Part shown: one piece after another, positions 14,376-22,767 of the stretch | Layout of the letters: each line of letters starts with the position of its first letter | Numbering within the stretch: the first letter of the stretch is position 1 | NCBI GenBank assembly: GCA_040902885.1 | Contig: JBBDWK010000054.1 | Location: 1 to 27,181, forward strand | From: JBBDWK01 sp040902885 | Lineage (GTDB): Bacteria; Acidobacteriota; Terriglobia; Bryobacterales; Bryobacteraceae | DNA length: 27,181 nt | Direction of reading: 5' to 3' | Program-made: the position numbers and the translations under genes | The notes under the pieces: model-generated | Databases searched by the model: none | Told to the model about the DNA's origin: nothing | The model's input: the letters and a program-made list of their open reading frames with translations, nothing else

Positions 14376-16061
14376 GTGCGCCCGGCCGTAATTCCGCGCA
14401 TCGCCCTCGTCTGGGCGCTCACAATTTTCGCCGCACAGTTCGCATCCGCCCAGGACGACGCGCTGCTCAAGGGGATGGCCGAGGAACTCGACCGCAATTT
14501 CCGCATCTTTAAGGAAAAGGCCGAGCCGCCGCCCTACTACCTGTCCTACGCCGTTACGGAGATTGAAGGCAATGGCGTCTCGGCGACGATGGGCGCCCTC
14601 ACGGAGGATCACCAGGGCCGCAATCGCTTTCTGGACGTTTCCATGCGCGTCGGCAGTCCGAAGCTCGACAACTACCATCGCGCCCGGGGCGAGAGAGTGC
14701 GATTTACCTCCGGCGTGCCGGTATCGATTGACGATGAAATGCTCTCGATCAAGCGCCGGCTCTGGCTGGAAACGGACCGCGTACACCGCTCCGCCGCCGA
14801 GCGGCTTACCAAGCTCCAGACCAGCACACAGGTGAAGGTCGCCGAGGAGGACGATTCGGACGACTTCTCGGTTGAAAAGCCGGCCGTCTTCTCCGAGCCG
14901 CCCGCCCAGCTCAAATTCGCGCAGGACCAGTGGCGCGACCGGGTTCGCAAGCTCTCCGCCGAATTCGCGAAGTACCCCGAAATCCTCGCCTCCCAGGTGA
15001 GCGTCTTTGCCAGTACGGAAACCAAGTATCTGGTGAACACGGAAGGCACGCGGCTGCGGCACGGCAGGAATTTCGCGCGGCTGACCATCTCCGCGCACGC
15101 CCGTGCAGCCGACGGCATGGACCTCAGCACCAGCGAGAGCTTTGAAGGGCTTGACGACGATTCCCTGCCCGGCGACGACGCCATTCGCGAGGTCATCCAC
15201 CGGGTCGCGCGCGACCTGAAGGGTCTTCTGGATGCGCCCATGGTGGAACCCTTCGTAGGTCCGGCCATGCTTTCCGGTCACGCCGCGGGCGTGTTTTTCC
15301 ACGAGATTTTCGGTCATCGCGTGGAAGGCCATCGCCAAAAGGATGAAACCGAAGGCCAGACTTTCACGAAGAGCGTGAACGCTCCCGTGTTGCCCCAGTT
15401 TCTCTCCGTCGTCTTCGATCCCACGCGCCGCAAGGTTGCCGATATCGACTTGAACGGCTGGTATCGCTTCGACGATGAAGGAGTGAGCGCGCGCCCGGTG
15501 CCGGTGGTGGAAAAGGGCATCCTCAAGACGTTTCTGATGTCGCGTTCCCCGATCCGCAATTTCTCGCAGTCCAATGGCCATGGCCGGCGCCAACCGGGCC
15601 TCGAGGTAGTCTCCCGCCAGTCCAACCTGCTGGTGGAATCCGGGCACAAGGTCACAGAAAAGCGATTGCGCGAAATGCTGATTGAAGAGATCAAGCGCCA
15701 GAAAAAGCCGTATGGTTACCGGATCCACCGGGTAACCGGAGGGTTCACCACCACTTCGCGGATGGGCGTTCAGGCCTTCAAAGTGATTCCGGTGATCGTG
15801 TATCGAGTGTATCCGGACGGCCGGCCCGACGAGCTGGTTCGCGGTGCCGATATCGTGGGCACTCCCTTGGCCAGCTTCTCCAAAATTCTGGCGACTGCCG
15901 ACCGCCCCGAGGTCTTCAACGGCTACTGCGGCGCGGAGTCGGGCAGCGTTCCGGTGAGCGCCGTCTCGCCCTCCCTGCTGGTCTCCGAGATGGAGATTGA
16001 GAAGAAAGCCACCTCTCAGGAGCGCCCGCCGATCCTGCCCGGACCGGAGGCAGCCCGGTGA
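14376..16061 (+). CDS. tldD: Exported TldD-family metalloprotease, catalytic subunit
   Basis: This 561-residue TldD/PmbA family protein starts at GTG 14376 with GAGGA five to six bases upstream. Unlike cytosolic E. coli TldD (about 480 residues), it carries a signal peptide (residues 1-25, ASA/QD), so it should act in the periplasm or envelope. The N-terminal TldD domain spans about 40-260. The catalytic region follows with the metal-binding HEXXXH motif H309-E310-xxx-H314 in FFHEIFGH, and the conserved cysteine C518 in YCGAESGSVPV near the C-terminus, where TldD has its third metal ligand. The known family role is cleaving small or unfolded peptides (microcin B17 processing, CcdA degradation). 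The TGA overlaps the next gene's GTG start (GTGA), indicating tight co-expression with a degenerate paralogue. The symbol denotes family only. Confidence 0.9.
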   Translation: MRPAVIPRIALVWALTIFAAQFASAQDDALLKGMAEELDRNFRIFKEKAEPPPYYLSYAVTEIEGNGVSATMGALTEDHQGRNRFLDVSMRVGSPKLDNYHRARGERVRFTSGVPVSIDDEMLSIKRRLWLETDRVHRSAAERLTKLQTSTQVKVAEEDDSDDFSVEKPAVFSEPPAQLKFAQDQWRDRVRKLSAEFAKYPEILASQVSVFASTETKYLVNTEGTRLRHGRNFARLTISAHARAADGMDLSTSESFEGLDDDSLPGDDAIREVIHRVARDLKGLLDAPMVEPFVGPAMLSGHAAGVFFHEIFGHRVEGHRQKDETEGQTFTKSVNAPVLPQFLSVVFDPTRRKVADIDLNGWYRFDDEGVSARPVPVVEKGILKTFLMSRSPIRNFSQSNGHGRRQPGLEVVSRQSNLLVESGHKVTEKRLREMLIEEIKRQKKPYGYRIHRVTGGFTTTSRMGVQAFKVIPVIVYRVYPDGRPDELVRGADIVGTPLASFSKILATADRPEVFNGYCGAESGSVPVSAVSPSLLVSEMEIEKKATSQERPPILPGPEAAR

Positions 16062-17794
16062 GGGCCTTCAAAGCTGTCGCACTGCTGCCGCTCCTGGCGG
16101 CGGGTCTAGCGTCCGCCGCGGAGACCGAGGACGTGGTGCTGAAGGCCATGCGCGACGAGCTCGCGAGAGCGCGCGGCATCAAGCTCGAAACACTGGATTC
16201 TCCGTACTACATCGAGTACGCCATCGACGAAGGCGACACGTTCTCCGCCGCTGCCAGTCTGGGCGGTCTGGTGAGCTTCAACCGCGACCGATTCCGCCAG
16301 CCCAACGTTCAGGTGCGCGTGGGCGATTACGACTTTGACAACACGAACTACATCGCCAGCGGTTTTCCTTTTGGAAGCCGTTACCGGTTGGGCCGCTTTC
16401 CGGTGGAGGACAGCTACAATGTGATGCGGCGGCACCTCTGGCTGGCGACCGATCAGGGTTACAAGGCCGCCTTGCAGGCCATCGCGCGCAAACGGTCCGC
16501 GCTGCAGAACGTAGCCGGCGCCGAGCAGCTTCCCGATTTCTCGCACGCGGACCCGGTGCGTCTCCTGCTCCCGTACCAGCCCGCCCCGTTTCAGGAGGAA
16601 GCCTGGAAGTCGCTGGTGCGCTCCCTCTCCGGCATCTTCAAGAAGTATCCCGAGGTGATGCATTCCACGGTGGACCTGCAAGCTTTTCAGGGCTTGCGGT
16701 ACCTGGTGAATTCCGAAGGCAGCGAGGTCCGGGATACGGGCTCGCTGATTTTCGTGCGTGTTCGCGCGAACACACAGGCGTCCGATGGCATGCTGCTCCG
16801 GTCGGCCCACGTGGTTCACGCGCGCCATTTCGGCGGACTTCCTTCGGAGCAGGAATTGGCGGCCGGGATTGCCGGGGTGGCCGAATCGCTCACAGCGCTC
16901 AAGAACGCGCCCGTGGGCGAGGACTACAACGGACCCATTCTATTTGAGGGCGAGGCCGCCGCCCAGCTCTTCGCGCAGGTGCTGGGGAGGAATCTGGCGA
17001 CTCTCCGTAAGCCGGTCATGGAGCCCGGGCGCAGCTCGCCGTTTCCTTCCGGAGAGCTGGAAGGCCGAATGGGCGCGCGCATCCTGCCGGAGTGGATCGA
17101 CGTGGTTGACGACCCGACTCAGAAGGAATGGCGTGGCAAGGAACTGATCGGGCACTATGCGATCGACATGGAGGCGGTGGTTCCCAAGCCCGTGGTGGTC
17201 GTTGAAAAGGGTGTGCTGAAGAACTTCCTTCACACCCGCCGGCCTTCGCGCGGCCGGGCCGCATCCAATGGCCGCGCCCGCCTCCCAGGGCCGTTCGGCG
17301 CCAGGACCGCGGCCATTTCCAATCTCTTTGTCCGCGCCTCGGAGACGCTGACCCCGGACAAGCTGAAGGCGCAACTGATGGAACTCTGCAAGCTGCGCGA
17401 CAAGCCGTACGGCCTGATCGTCCGGAAAATGGATTTTCCGTCGTCGGCCTCCGTGGACGAGGTCCGCCGCGTGATTTCCAGCCAATCCGGCTCCGCGAAC
17501 CCGGTCAGCGCGCCGATACTGGTTTCACGTGTCTATCCGGACGGACGCGAGGAACTGATTCGCGGCGTGCGCTTCAAAGGGCTCACCGCGCGGTCGCTCA
17601 AGGATATTCTGGCGGCCTCGAATGAGAGCCACAGCTTCGAGTATCTGGATTCCGGCGCGCCCTTCGCCCTGATGGGCGCGGGAAGCACGCTAGCCGACAG
17701 CGTCGTAATCGCCCCCTCCGTGCTGATCGACGATCTGGAAATTCAGAAGATCGACGATGATTTTCCCCGTCCGCCGCTGGTCCCCGCGCCTTAG
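16058..17794 (+). CDS. Exported TldD/PmbA-family paralogue lacking the metal-binding motif (TldE-like)
   Basis: This 578-residue partner of the preceding gene starts at GTG 16058 with GGAGG seven to eight bases upstream, overlapping its stop. It has a signal peptide (residues 1-20, ASA/AE). It aligns along most of its length with the upstream protein, sharing the KYPEVMHSTVDLQ..YLVNSEG, VYPDGREELIRG and DDLEIQK segments. At the HEXXXH position it reads A306-Q307-V-L-G-R311, and the C-terminal cysteine region reads ALMGAGS. All metal ligands are therefore lost. In E. coli, TldE is the non-catalytic half of a TldD/TldE heterodimer, so this is probably the structural half of an envelope complex. 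An intrinsic terminator follows at once. Confidence 0.9.
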   Translation: MRAFKAVALLPLLAAGLASAAETEDVVLKAMRDELARARGIKLETLDSPYYIEYAIDEGDTFSAAASLGGLVSFNRDRFRQPNVQVRVGDYDFDNTNYIASGFPFGSRYRLGRFPVEDSYNVMRRHLWLATDQGYKAALQAIARKRSALQNVAGAEQLPDFSHADPVRLLLPYQPAPFQEEAWKSLVRSLSGIFKKYPEVMHSTVDLQAFQGLRYLVNSEGSEVRDTGSLIFVRVRANTQASDGMLLRSAHVVHARHFGGLPSEQELAAGIAGVAESLTALKNAPVGEDYNGPILFEGEAAAQLFAQVLGRNLATLRKPVMEPGRSSPFPSGELEGRMGARILPEWIDVVDDPTQKEWRGKELIGHYAIDMEAVVPKPVVVVEKGVLKNFLHTRRPSRGRAASNGRARLPGPFGARTAAISNLFVRASETLTPDKLKAQLMELCKLRDKPYGLIVRKMDFPSSASVDEVRRVISSQSGSANPVSAPILVSRVYPDGREELIRGVRFKGLTARSLKDILAASNESHSFEYLDSGAPFALMGAGSTLADSVVIAPSVLIDDLEIQKIDDDFPRPPLVPAP

Positions 17795-17801
17795 CGACTC
17801 T

Positions 17802-17827
17802 CGCAGTTCGGACTGCGCTATATTTTT
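17802..17827 (+). terminator. Intrinsic terminator after the TldD pair
   Basis: CGCAGT (17802-17807) and ACTGCG (17812-17817) form a 6-base stem with a TCGG loop. It is followed by CTATA and a run of five T (17823-17827). It starts seven bases past the stop of the TldE-like gene and separates it from the aldolase/dehydrogenase gene. Confidence 0.7.
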
Positions 17828-17875
17828 GCCTACGACTTTCTATAGACTTTGGAAGAGGCCCGATCCTTTATCCAA

Positions 17876-20071
17876 ATGTCCACGGCAACTGTCGCCCGAT
17901 TCAAGCACGTCGACGATCTCTGGAACGATGAGATTGCAAGCGGACTTTCTCCCGCGGAGAGGCTCGTCTACCGGTCCAATCTGCTGGGTACGGACCTTCG
18001 TATCACGAACACGGGCGGAGGCAATACCTCGGCAAAGCTGACCGAACGCGATCCGCTGACCGGCGAGGATGTGGAGGTCCTTTGGGTGAAGGGCTCGGGC
18101 GGAGACCTTCGGACCAGCAAGCTGGCAAACTTTGCTTCGCTCTATCAGGACAAACTCCTCGCGCTGCAAAACATCTACGCCGCCGTCGAGCCAAGGGGCG
18201 CGAAGACGGAAGCCGAAGACAGAATGGTCGGCTATTATCCGCATTGCACTTTCAACCTGAATCCCCGGGCATCCTCCATCGATACGCCTTTACACTCGTT
18301 TGTTCCGGAGAAGCACGTCGATCATATGCACCCGAATTCGGTCATCGCCGTGGCCGCTTCCAGGCGGTCGGCGGAGTTGACGACCCGGATTTTCGGCGAT
18401 GAGATTGCCTGGACGCCGTGGCTGCGGCCGGGCTTCGAACTGGGCCTCGAGCTACAGAGGATGTACCAGGCGAACCCGAAGCTGAAGGGCGTGATCCTGG
18501 GGCAGCACGGGCTGATCAACTGGGCAAACGAGGGCAAGGCCTGCTACGATCTCACGCTGCGTCTCATCGAGAAGGCAGCCGTCTATATCGAGTCCAGGGA
18601 CAAATGCGAGAAGACCTTCGGAGGCGTAAAGTACGAAGCTTTGCCGGAGAGCCAACGCGACGAAATTCTGGTCCGGCTCCTGCCCTGGCTGCGGGGGCAG
18701 GTCTCGCGGCAGAAGCGGTTCATTGGGACAGTTCAGTCCGGCCCGGCGATACTCCGCTTCGTGAACAGCCACGACGCAGCGCGGCTGGCGGATTTGGGCA
18801 CCTCATGCCCGGACCATTTTCTGCGCACCAAGATCAAGCCGCTCTTCGTGGATTGGAATCCGCAACAAGAAGGTCTTGACGCCCTCCAGAGTAAGCTGAG
18901 CGCCGGGCTGACGCAGTATCGGAGAGATTATGCGGCCTACTACGAAGCCTGCAAGCGTCCCGGCTCGCCCGCGATGCGCGATCCGAATCCAACCGTGATC
19001 CTGATTCCCGGCATCGGCATGATCGCCTGGGGGAAAGACAAGAGCGAATCGCGAGTCGCCGCGGAATTCTACAACTGCGCCGTGGAAGTGATGCGCGGAG
19101 CGGAGGCGATCGACGAGTACATCGCGCTGCCGCGGCAGGAAGCCTTTGACATCGAATACTGGCTGCTTGAAGAAGCAAAGCTGAAGCGTATGCCGCCCGA
19201 GAAGGAGCTGGCCCGGAGCGTGGTCGTGGTGGTGGGCGCGGGCAGCGGAATTGGCAGAGCCGTGGCGCACCGGCTGGCGAAGGAAGGCGCGCACGTGGTT
19301 TGCGCGGACCTCAGCGTGGAGGCGGCCGAAACCACCGCGCGGGAACTGACGGCGGTCCATGGCCATGGCATCGGCGTCGCCGGCACCGGCATCTCGGCCC
19401 GCGGCCCCGCCATCGGGCTTGCGGTGGATGTCACCAGCCGCACCAGCGTGCGCGCCATGCTGGGGCAGGCCGTTCTGGCGTATGGCGGCATCGACAGCAT
19501 CGTTGTCACGGCAGGCGTATACATGCCGCCGGATCGCGAAGGCCGCATCAACGACGATCATTGGAAACTCACCTTCGATGTCAACGTGATGGGCGGCTAC
19601 CTGGTGGCGGACGAAGCGCGGGAGGTGTGGAAGCGGCAGGAACTGCGCGGAAGCCTGGTGGTGACCACCAGCGTGAACGCGGTCACGTCCAAGAAAGGCT
19701 CGCTGGCCTACGATGCGTCCAAGGCCGCGGCAAACCATCTGGTCCGCGGATTAGCGGTGGAACTGGCCCCGCTGGTGCGTGTCAACGGGCTCGCTCCCGC
19801 GACGGTAGTGGCCGGTTCGACGATGTTTCCGCGTGAGCGCGTCATCGCTTCTCTTGCCAAGTACGGCATACCATTTGAGGAGTCTGAGGACACGGACGCT
19901 CTGCGCGGCAAGCTGGCGGATTTCTACGCGCAGCGCACACTGACCAAGTCGGCGATCACTCCGGAGGACCAGGCTGAAGCAACGTTCTTCCTGGTCTCCG
20001 AACGTTCGTCGAAGATGACCGGGCAGATCGTCACGGTGGACGGCGGCCTTCAGGACGCATTCATGCGGTAG
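17876..20071 (+). CDS. Bifunctional class II aldolase / short-chain dehydrogenase (RhaEW-like)
   Basis: This 731-residue cytosolic two-domain enzyme has an N-terminal class II aldolase (about 20-430) with a phosphate-binding loop G47-GGNTSAK and zinc ligands H150 and H152 (DHMHP) and H211 (GQHG). The C-terminal short-chain dehydrogenase (about 445-731) has NAD motif G454-AGSGIG and catalytic Y612-xxx-K616. The same fusion is known as L-rhamnulose-1-phosphate aldolase/L-lactaldehyde dehydrogenase (RhaEW), which splits rhamnulose-1-phosphate and oxidises lactaldehyde. No rhamnose isomerase, kinase or transporter is nearby, so another sugar phosphate is possible. ATG 17876 was chosen over TTG 17849; neither has a well-placed ribosome site. 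A terminator precedes it. The beta-propeller gene follows after 11 bases. Confidence 0.9.
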   Translation: MSTATVARFKHVDDLWNDEIASGLSPAERLVYRSNLLGTDLRITNTGGGNTSAKLTERDPLTGEDVEVLWVKGSGGDLRTSKLANFASLYQDKLLALQNIYAAVEPRGAKTEAEDRMVGYYPHCTFNLNPRASSIDTPLHSFVPEKHVDHMHPNSVIAVAASRRSAELTTRIFGDEIAWTPWLRPGFELGLELQRMYQANPKLKGVILGQHGLINWANEGKACYDLTLRLIEKAAVYIESRDKCEKTFGGVKYEALPESQRDEILVRLLPWLRGQVSRQKRFIGTVQSGPAILRFVNSHDAARLADLGTSCPDHFLRTKIKPLFVDWNPQQEGLDALQSKLSAGLTQYRRDYAAYYEACKRPGSPAMRDPNPTVILIPGIGMIAWGKDKSESRVAAEFYNCAVEVMRGAEAIDEYIALPRQEAFDIEYWLLEEAKLKRMPPEKELARSVVVVVGAGSGIGRAVAHRLAKEGAHVVCADLSVEAAETTARELTAVHGHGIGVAGTGISARGPAIGLAVDVTSRTSVRAMLGQAVLAYGGIDSIVVTAGVYMPPDREGRINDDHWKLTFDVNVMGGYLVADEAREVWKRQELRGSLVVTTSVNAVTSKKGSLAYDASKAAANHLVRGLAVELAPLVRVNGLAPATVVAGSTMFPRERVIASLAKYGIPFEESEDTDALRGKLADFYAQRTLTKSAITPEDQAEATFFLVSERSSKMTGQIVTVDGGLQDAFMR

Positions 20072-20082
20072 GGGGAAAAACT

Positions 20083-21063
20083 ATGAGGCTATTCAATCTT
20101 TTTGTCGTGCTGGCGGCGACGTCGGTCGGCGCGTTCGGGCAGAAGGCGGCGCTCGCCGTGATTGAAAAAGTCGCCGGCTCGGTGGGCTTTTACAGCGCCG
20201 AAGGCCAGCGCGTCGGCGGCGTGAAGGTGAACGCGCATCCTCACGAGATGGCCCTTTCACCCGACAAACGGCTGCTCTACGTCACCGACAATGGGATGCT
20301 CTGGATGACGGACCCCGGCGAAGGCGGAAACACCGTCTCCATTGTCGATATCGCCGGGCGCAAGAAGGTGGGCGAGATCAACCTCGGCAACCACCGGCGC
20401 CCGCACGGGATCGATGTGGACCCGAAGTCGGGACGCGTCATAGTGACCATCGAGAACCCCGACGGGCTGCTGCTCCTCGATCCGGTCGCCCGCAAAGTTT
20501 TGAGGAAGTACGACGTGAGAGGCGAGGACCCGCACATGGTGCTCTTCGGACCGCGCGCGCAGTGGGCCTACGCGAGCAACACGGGTACGGGGACGCTGGC
20601 GGCGGTCAACATGGAGTCGGGCGAGTCCAGGCTCATTGCCACCGGCAAGCGCCCGCAAGGCGCGGCTTTCTCACTCGACTCGAAGACGCTTTTCGTCACG
20701 AATTCCGACAGCGGGACGATCTCCATTATCGACGCCGATAAGCAGGAGGTGACGGGAACCATCGCGACCGGCAAAGGTCCAGGCCGCGTCGCTTTGACTT
20801 CGGATGGCAAGACTCTGGTGTACAACCTTCAGGCCGGCGAGGCGGTCGGGTTTGCCGACCTCGCCACGAAGAAAGAGTTGAAGCAGATTCCGCTGGGAGG
20901 ACGCCCGTTGTCCTTGACCATGTCCGCCGACCGCCAGATTGCCTACTCTTCGGTGCAGGACCAGGACAAAATCTTTGTGATTTCGGTGCCCGAAAAGAAA
21001 ATTCTCCGTGTCATTCAGACTCCCAAGGGAAGCGGACCGGACCCGGTGATTCCTCTGCTGTAA
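20083..21063 (+). CDS. Secreted YVTN/YncE-type beta-propeller protein
   Basis: This 326-residue protein has a signal peptide (residues 1-19, AFG/QK) and repeating beta-propeller blades of about 42 residues. Recurring motifs are HPHEMALSPDKRLLYVTDN, RPHGIDVDPKSGRVIVT, KRPQGAAFSLDSKTLFVTNSDSGTISIID and GPGRVALTSDGKTLVYN, as in YncE and surface-layer YVTN repeats. About seven blades fit the length. It should be periplasmic or extracellular. Such propellers bind ligands or proteins and some bind DNA; no catalytic residues are evident. The start has GGGGGA six bases before ATG 20083. It is 11 bases from the aldolase/dehydrogenase gene and 12 from the cyclophilin gene, so the three are probably co-transcribed. 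Confidence 0.88.
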   Translation: MRLFNLFVVLAATSVGAFGQKAALAVIEKVAGSVGFYSAEGQRVGGVKVNAHPHEMALSPDKRLLYVTDNGMLWMTDPGEGGNTVSIVDIAGRKKVGEINLGNHRRPHGIDVDPKSGRVIVTIENPDGLLLLDPVARKVLRKYDVRGEDPHMVLFGPRAQWAYASNTGTGTLAAVNMESGESRLIATGKRPQGAAFSLDSKTLFVTNSDSGTISIIDADKQEVTGTIATGKGPGRVALTSDGKTLVYNLQAGEAVGFADLATKKELKQIPLGGRPLSLTMSADRQIAYSSVQDQDKIFVISVPEKKILRVIQTPKGSGPDPVIPLL

Positions 21064-21075
21064 CAGGACGTTATA

Positions 21076-21774
21076 ATGGGCACTGAGATCAAAATGACCA
21101 GTCGATTCAAGCTTTTGACGCCGATTGTATCGAGCGTGCTCCTGCTGGCAGCGTGCTCCAGCTCCACAGAGCCGCAGAAGAGCGCCGAGGCAGAAAGACA
21201 GCCCCCCGCCGCGTCGGAACCGGCCGCTACGCCCCCTCCGGTGGTAGAGCCGCCCCAAGAGAAGGCTGCGAATACGTTTAAGGTTCGGTTCGACACCAGC
21301 AAGGGGCCGATCGTCGTCGAGGTGCATCGGGATTGGGCGCCCATCGGCGCGGAACAGTTCCACCAACTGGTGAGCTCTGGATATTTCAACGGCGCCCGCT
21401 TCTTCCGGGTCGTGCCCAATTTTGTGATTCAGTTCGGGCTGGCGGCGAATCCGGCAACCACAAAAAAGTGGGACAGGATGATCGAAGACGATCCCGTTCT
21501 GCAGACCAACCGCGTCGGATCGCTTTCCTTCGCCACCCGGGGACCCAACACGCGCACAGCGCAGATCTTCATCAACCTGAGAAGCAATCAAAACCTCGAC
21601 GGCCAGGGCTTCGCGCCGTTCGCCATAGTGCTGGAAGGCATGGAAGTCGTCGAACAGATCCACAGCGGCTATGGCGAAGCGCCCGACCAGGAAGCGATCA
21701 CGAAGAGCGGCAACGCATACCTGACCAAAAATTTCCCCGACCTCGATTACATCAGGACGGCGACCATCCAGTAA
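21076..21774 (+). CDS. Cyclophilin-type peptidyl-prolyl cis-trans isomerase, lipoprotein
   Basis: This 232-residue protein has a lipoprotein signal with lipobox L-A-A-C27. A Ser/Pro/Glu-rich linker (about 28-65) leads to a cyclophilin domain (about 67-230). The active-site segment ARFFRVVPNFVIQFG holds the arginine and hydrophobic residues of the isomerase site. TRTAQIFINLRSNQNLDGQGFAPFAIVLEGMEVV matches the later core. It should be anchored in the envelope and help fold exported proteins at proline bonds, perhaps including the outer-membrane barrel or TldD proteins encoded nearby (inference). ATG 21076 has AGGA seven bases upstream; ATG 21094 would give a more standard, shorter signal peptide. 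It converges on folE with an eight-base gap. Confidence 0.92.
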   Translation: MGTEIKMTSRFKLLTPIVSSVLLLAACSSSTEPQKSAEAERQPPAASEPAATPPPVVEPPQEKAANTFKVRFDTSKGPIVVEVHRDWAPIGAEQFHQLVSSGYFNGARFFRVVPNFVIQFGLAANPATTKKWDRMIEDDPVLQTNRVGSLSFATRGPNTRTAQIFINLRSNQNLDGQGFAPFAIVLEGMEVVEQIHSGYGEAPDQEAITKSGNAYLTKNFPDLDYIRTATIQ

Positions 21775-21782
21775 GGCGGCCT

Positions 21783-22361
21783 TTAGAAGCCGTTGTTAAT
21801 CTTGTGGTTTACCAGCGCCAGGAACTCGTCGCGCGTTTCCTTGCGGTTGCGGAAGGCGCCTAGCATTGTGCTCGTGATGGCGCCCGAGTGCTGCTTCTCC
21901 ACGCCTCGCATCATCATGCAGAAGTGGCGCGCTTCGCAAACCACGCCCACGCCCGCGGGCTGAATCAGCTCCTGAATGCTGTGAGCCACTTCCTGCGTGA
22001 GCCGCTCCTGAATCTGAAGGCGGCGCGCGAAGACGTCCACAATGCGCGGGATCTTGCTGAGGCCGATGACACGGTCCTTGGGCAGGTAAGCGACGTGCAT
22101 CTTCCCGAAGAAGGGAAGCAGGTGGTGCTCGCAGAGGCTGAAGAACTCGATGTCCTTCACAATCACCATCTCGTCGTACTTCACGGGATAAAGCGCGCCG
22201 TTCACTACCGATTTCGGATCGGCGCCATAGCCGCTGGTAAGAAACGCCAGGGACTTCGCGACGCGCTCCGGAGTGCGTTCCAAGCCCTCGCTGGCGGGAT
22301 CGTCCACCAGTTGTTCAAGAATCTCCCGTATATTGTCTGCAACTGTTTTAGTCAACTTCAA
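21783..22361 (-). CDS. folE: GTP cyclohydrolase I
   Basis: This 192-residue enzyme converts GTP to 7,8-dihydroneopterin triphosphate, the entry step for folate, tetrahydrobiopterin and queuosine pathways. Zinc ligands C77 and H80 (SLCEHHLLPF) and C148 (ARHFCMMMRGV) are all present, so it is the zinc-dependent type IA enzyme. Length is normal for bacterial FolE. The start is a TTG at 22361, supported by AGGA six bases upstream; it overlaps the end of the upstream PTPS-like gene by 14 bases. It is the last gene of a three-gene minus-strand cluster whose other members are pterin synthase homologues, so its product is probably channelled to them. Confidence 0.95.
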   Translation of the reverse strand: MKLTKTVADNIREILEQLVDDPASEGLERTPERVAKSLAFLTSGYGADPKSVVNGALYPVKYDEMVIVKDIEFFSLCEHHLLPFFGKMHVAYLPKDRVIGLSKIPRIVDVFARRLQIQERLTQEVAHSIQELIQPAGVGVVCEARHFCMMMRGVEKQHSGAITSTMLGAFRNRKETRDEFLALVNHKINNGF

Positions 22362-22767
22362 AGATATTCCTGTCGGTTTCGCGAATTCGCACGGTATCGA
22401 GAGCCGGCCACGGGCCTGCGAAAGTATCCTTCCAGCGCTCCTCCAAACGTTGGCGGATCACTCGTCCGAGATTCTCGGTGGTGGGCACGAACTCGGAGAG
22501 CTCGGGCACTTCGGTGTTCAAGTCCCGGTGATCGAAAGGCCGCACGATGCGCTCGGTTACGAGCTGGTCGAGCAGGGCCGGATTCACCGCAAGGCCGGTC
22601 TCCGGGTCAACGGGACCGCGCACGCTGATCTCGATTTCGTAGTTGTGGCCGTGGCCAAATGGATAATTGCACTTGCCGTAGATCCGCCGGTTCTCCTCTC
22701 CGCTCAATTGGGGAGAGTGCAGACGGTGGGAGGCCGAGAAGCGGTAGCGCCGGGTTACGCGGACCAT
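22348..22767 (-). CDS. 6-pyruvoyl-tetrahydropterin synthase family protein, Cys-containing (PTPS-I-like)
   Basis: This 139-residue tunnelling-fold enzyme carries zinc ligands H14 (FSASH) and H39/H41 (FGHGHNY), with catalytic cysteine C33 in GKCNYPFGHGH. The C-x5-HGH spacing is that of mammalian-type PTPS (PTPS-I) rather than typical QueD. The catalytic Asp-His pair is in RPFDHRDLN and the pterin-anchoring Glu in IRETDRN. Its substrate should be dihydroneopterin triphosphate from FolE, encoded immediately downstream with a 14-base overlap. The product could be 6-pyruvoyl-tetrahydropterin (biopterin route) or 6-carboxy-tetrahydropterin (queuosine route); no sepiapterin reductase or QueE/QueC is visible to decide. 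GGAG lies seven bases before ATG 22767. It overlaps a second, Cys-less paralogue. Confidence 0.92.
   Translation of the reverse strand: MVRVTRRYRFSASHRLHSPQLSGEENRRIYGKCNYPFGHGHNYEIEISVRGPVDPETGLAVNPALLDQLVTERIVRPFDHRDLNTEVPELSEFVPTTENLGRVIRQRLEERWKDTFAGPWPALDTVRIRETDRNIFEVD

Noticed and set aside
14004..15728. Minus-strand frame of 574 residues opposite the TldD-type gene
   Set aside because: The plus strand has signal peptide, HEXXXH and conserved C-terminus; the antisense frame has no recognisable features.
18803..19738. Minus-strand frame of 311 residues opposite the aldolase/dehydrogenase gene
   Set aside because: It is His/Arg-rich shadow translation of the conserved dehydrogenase domain.
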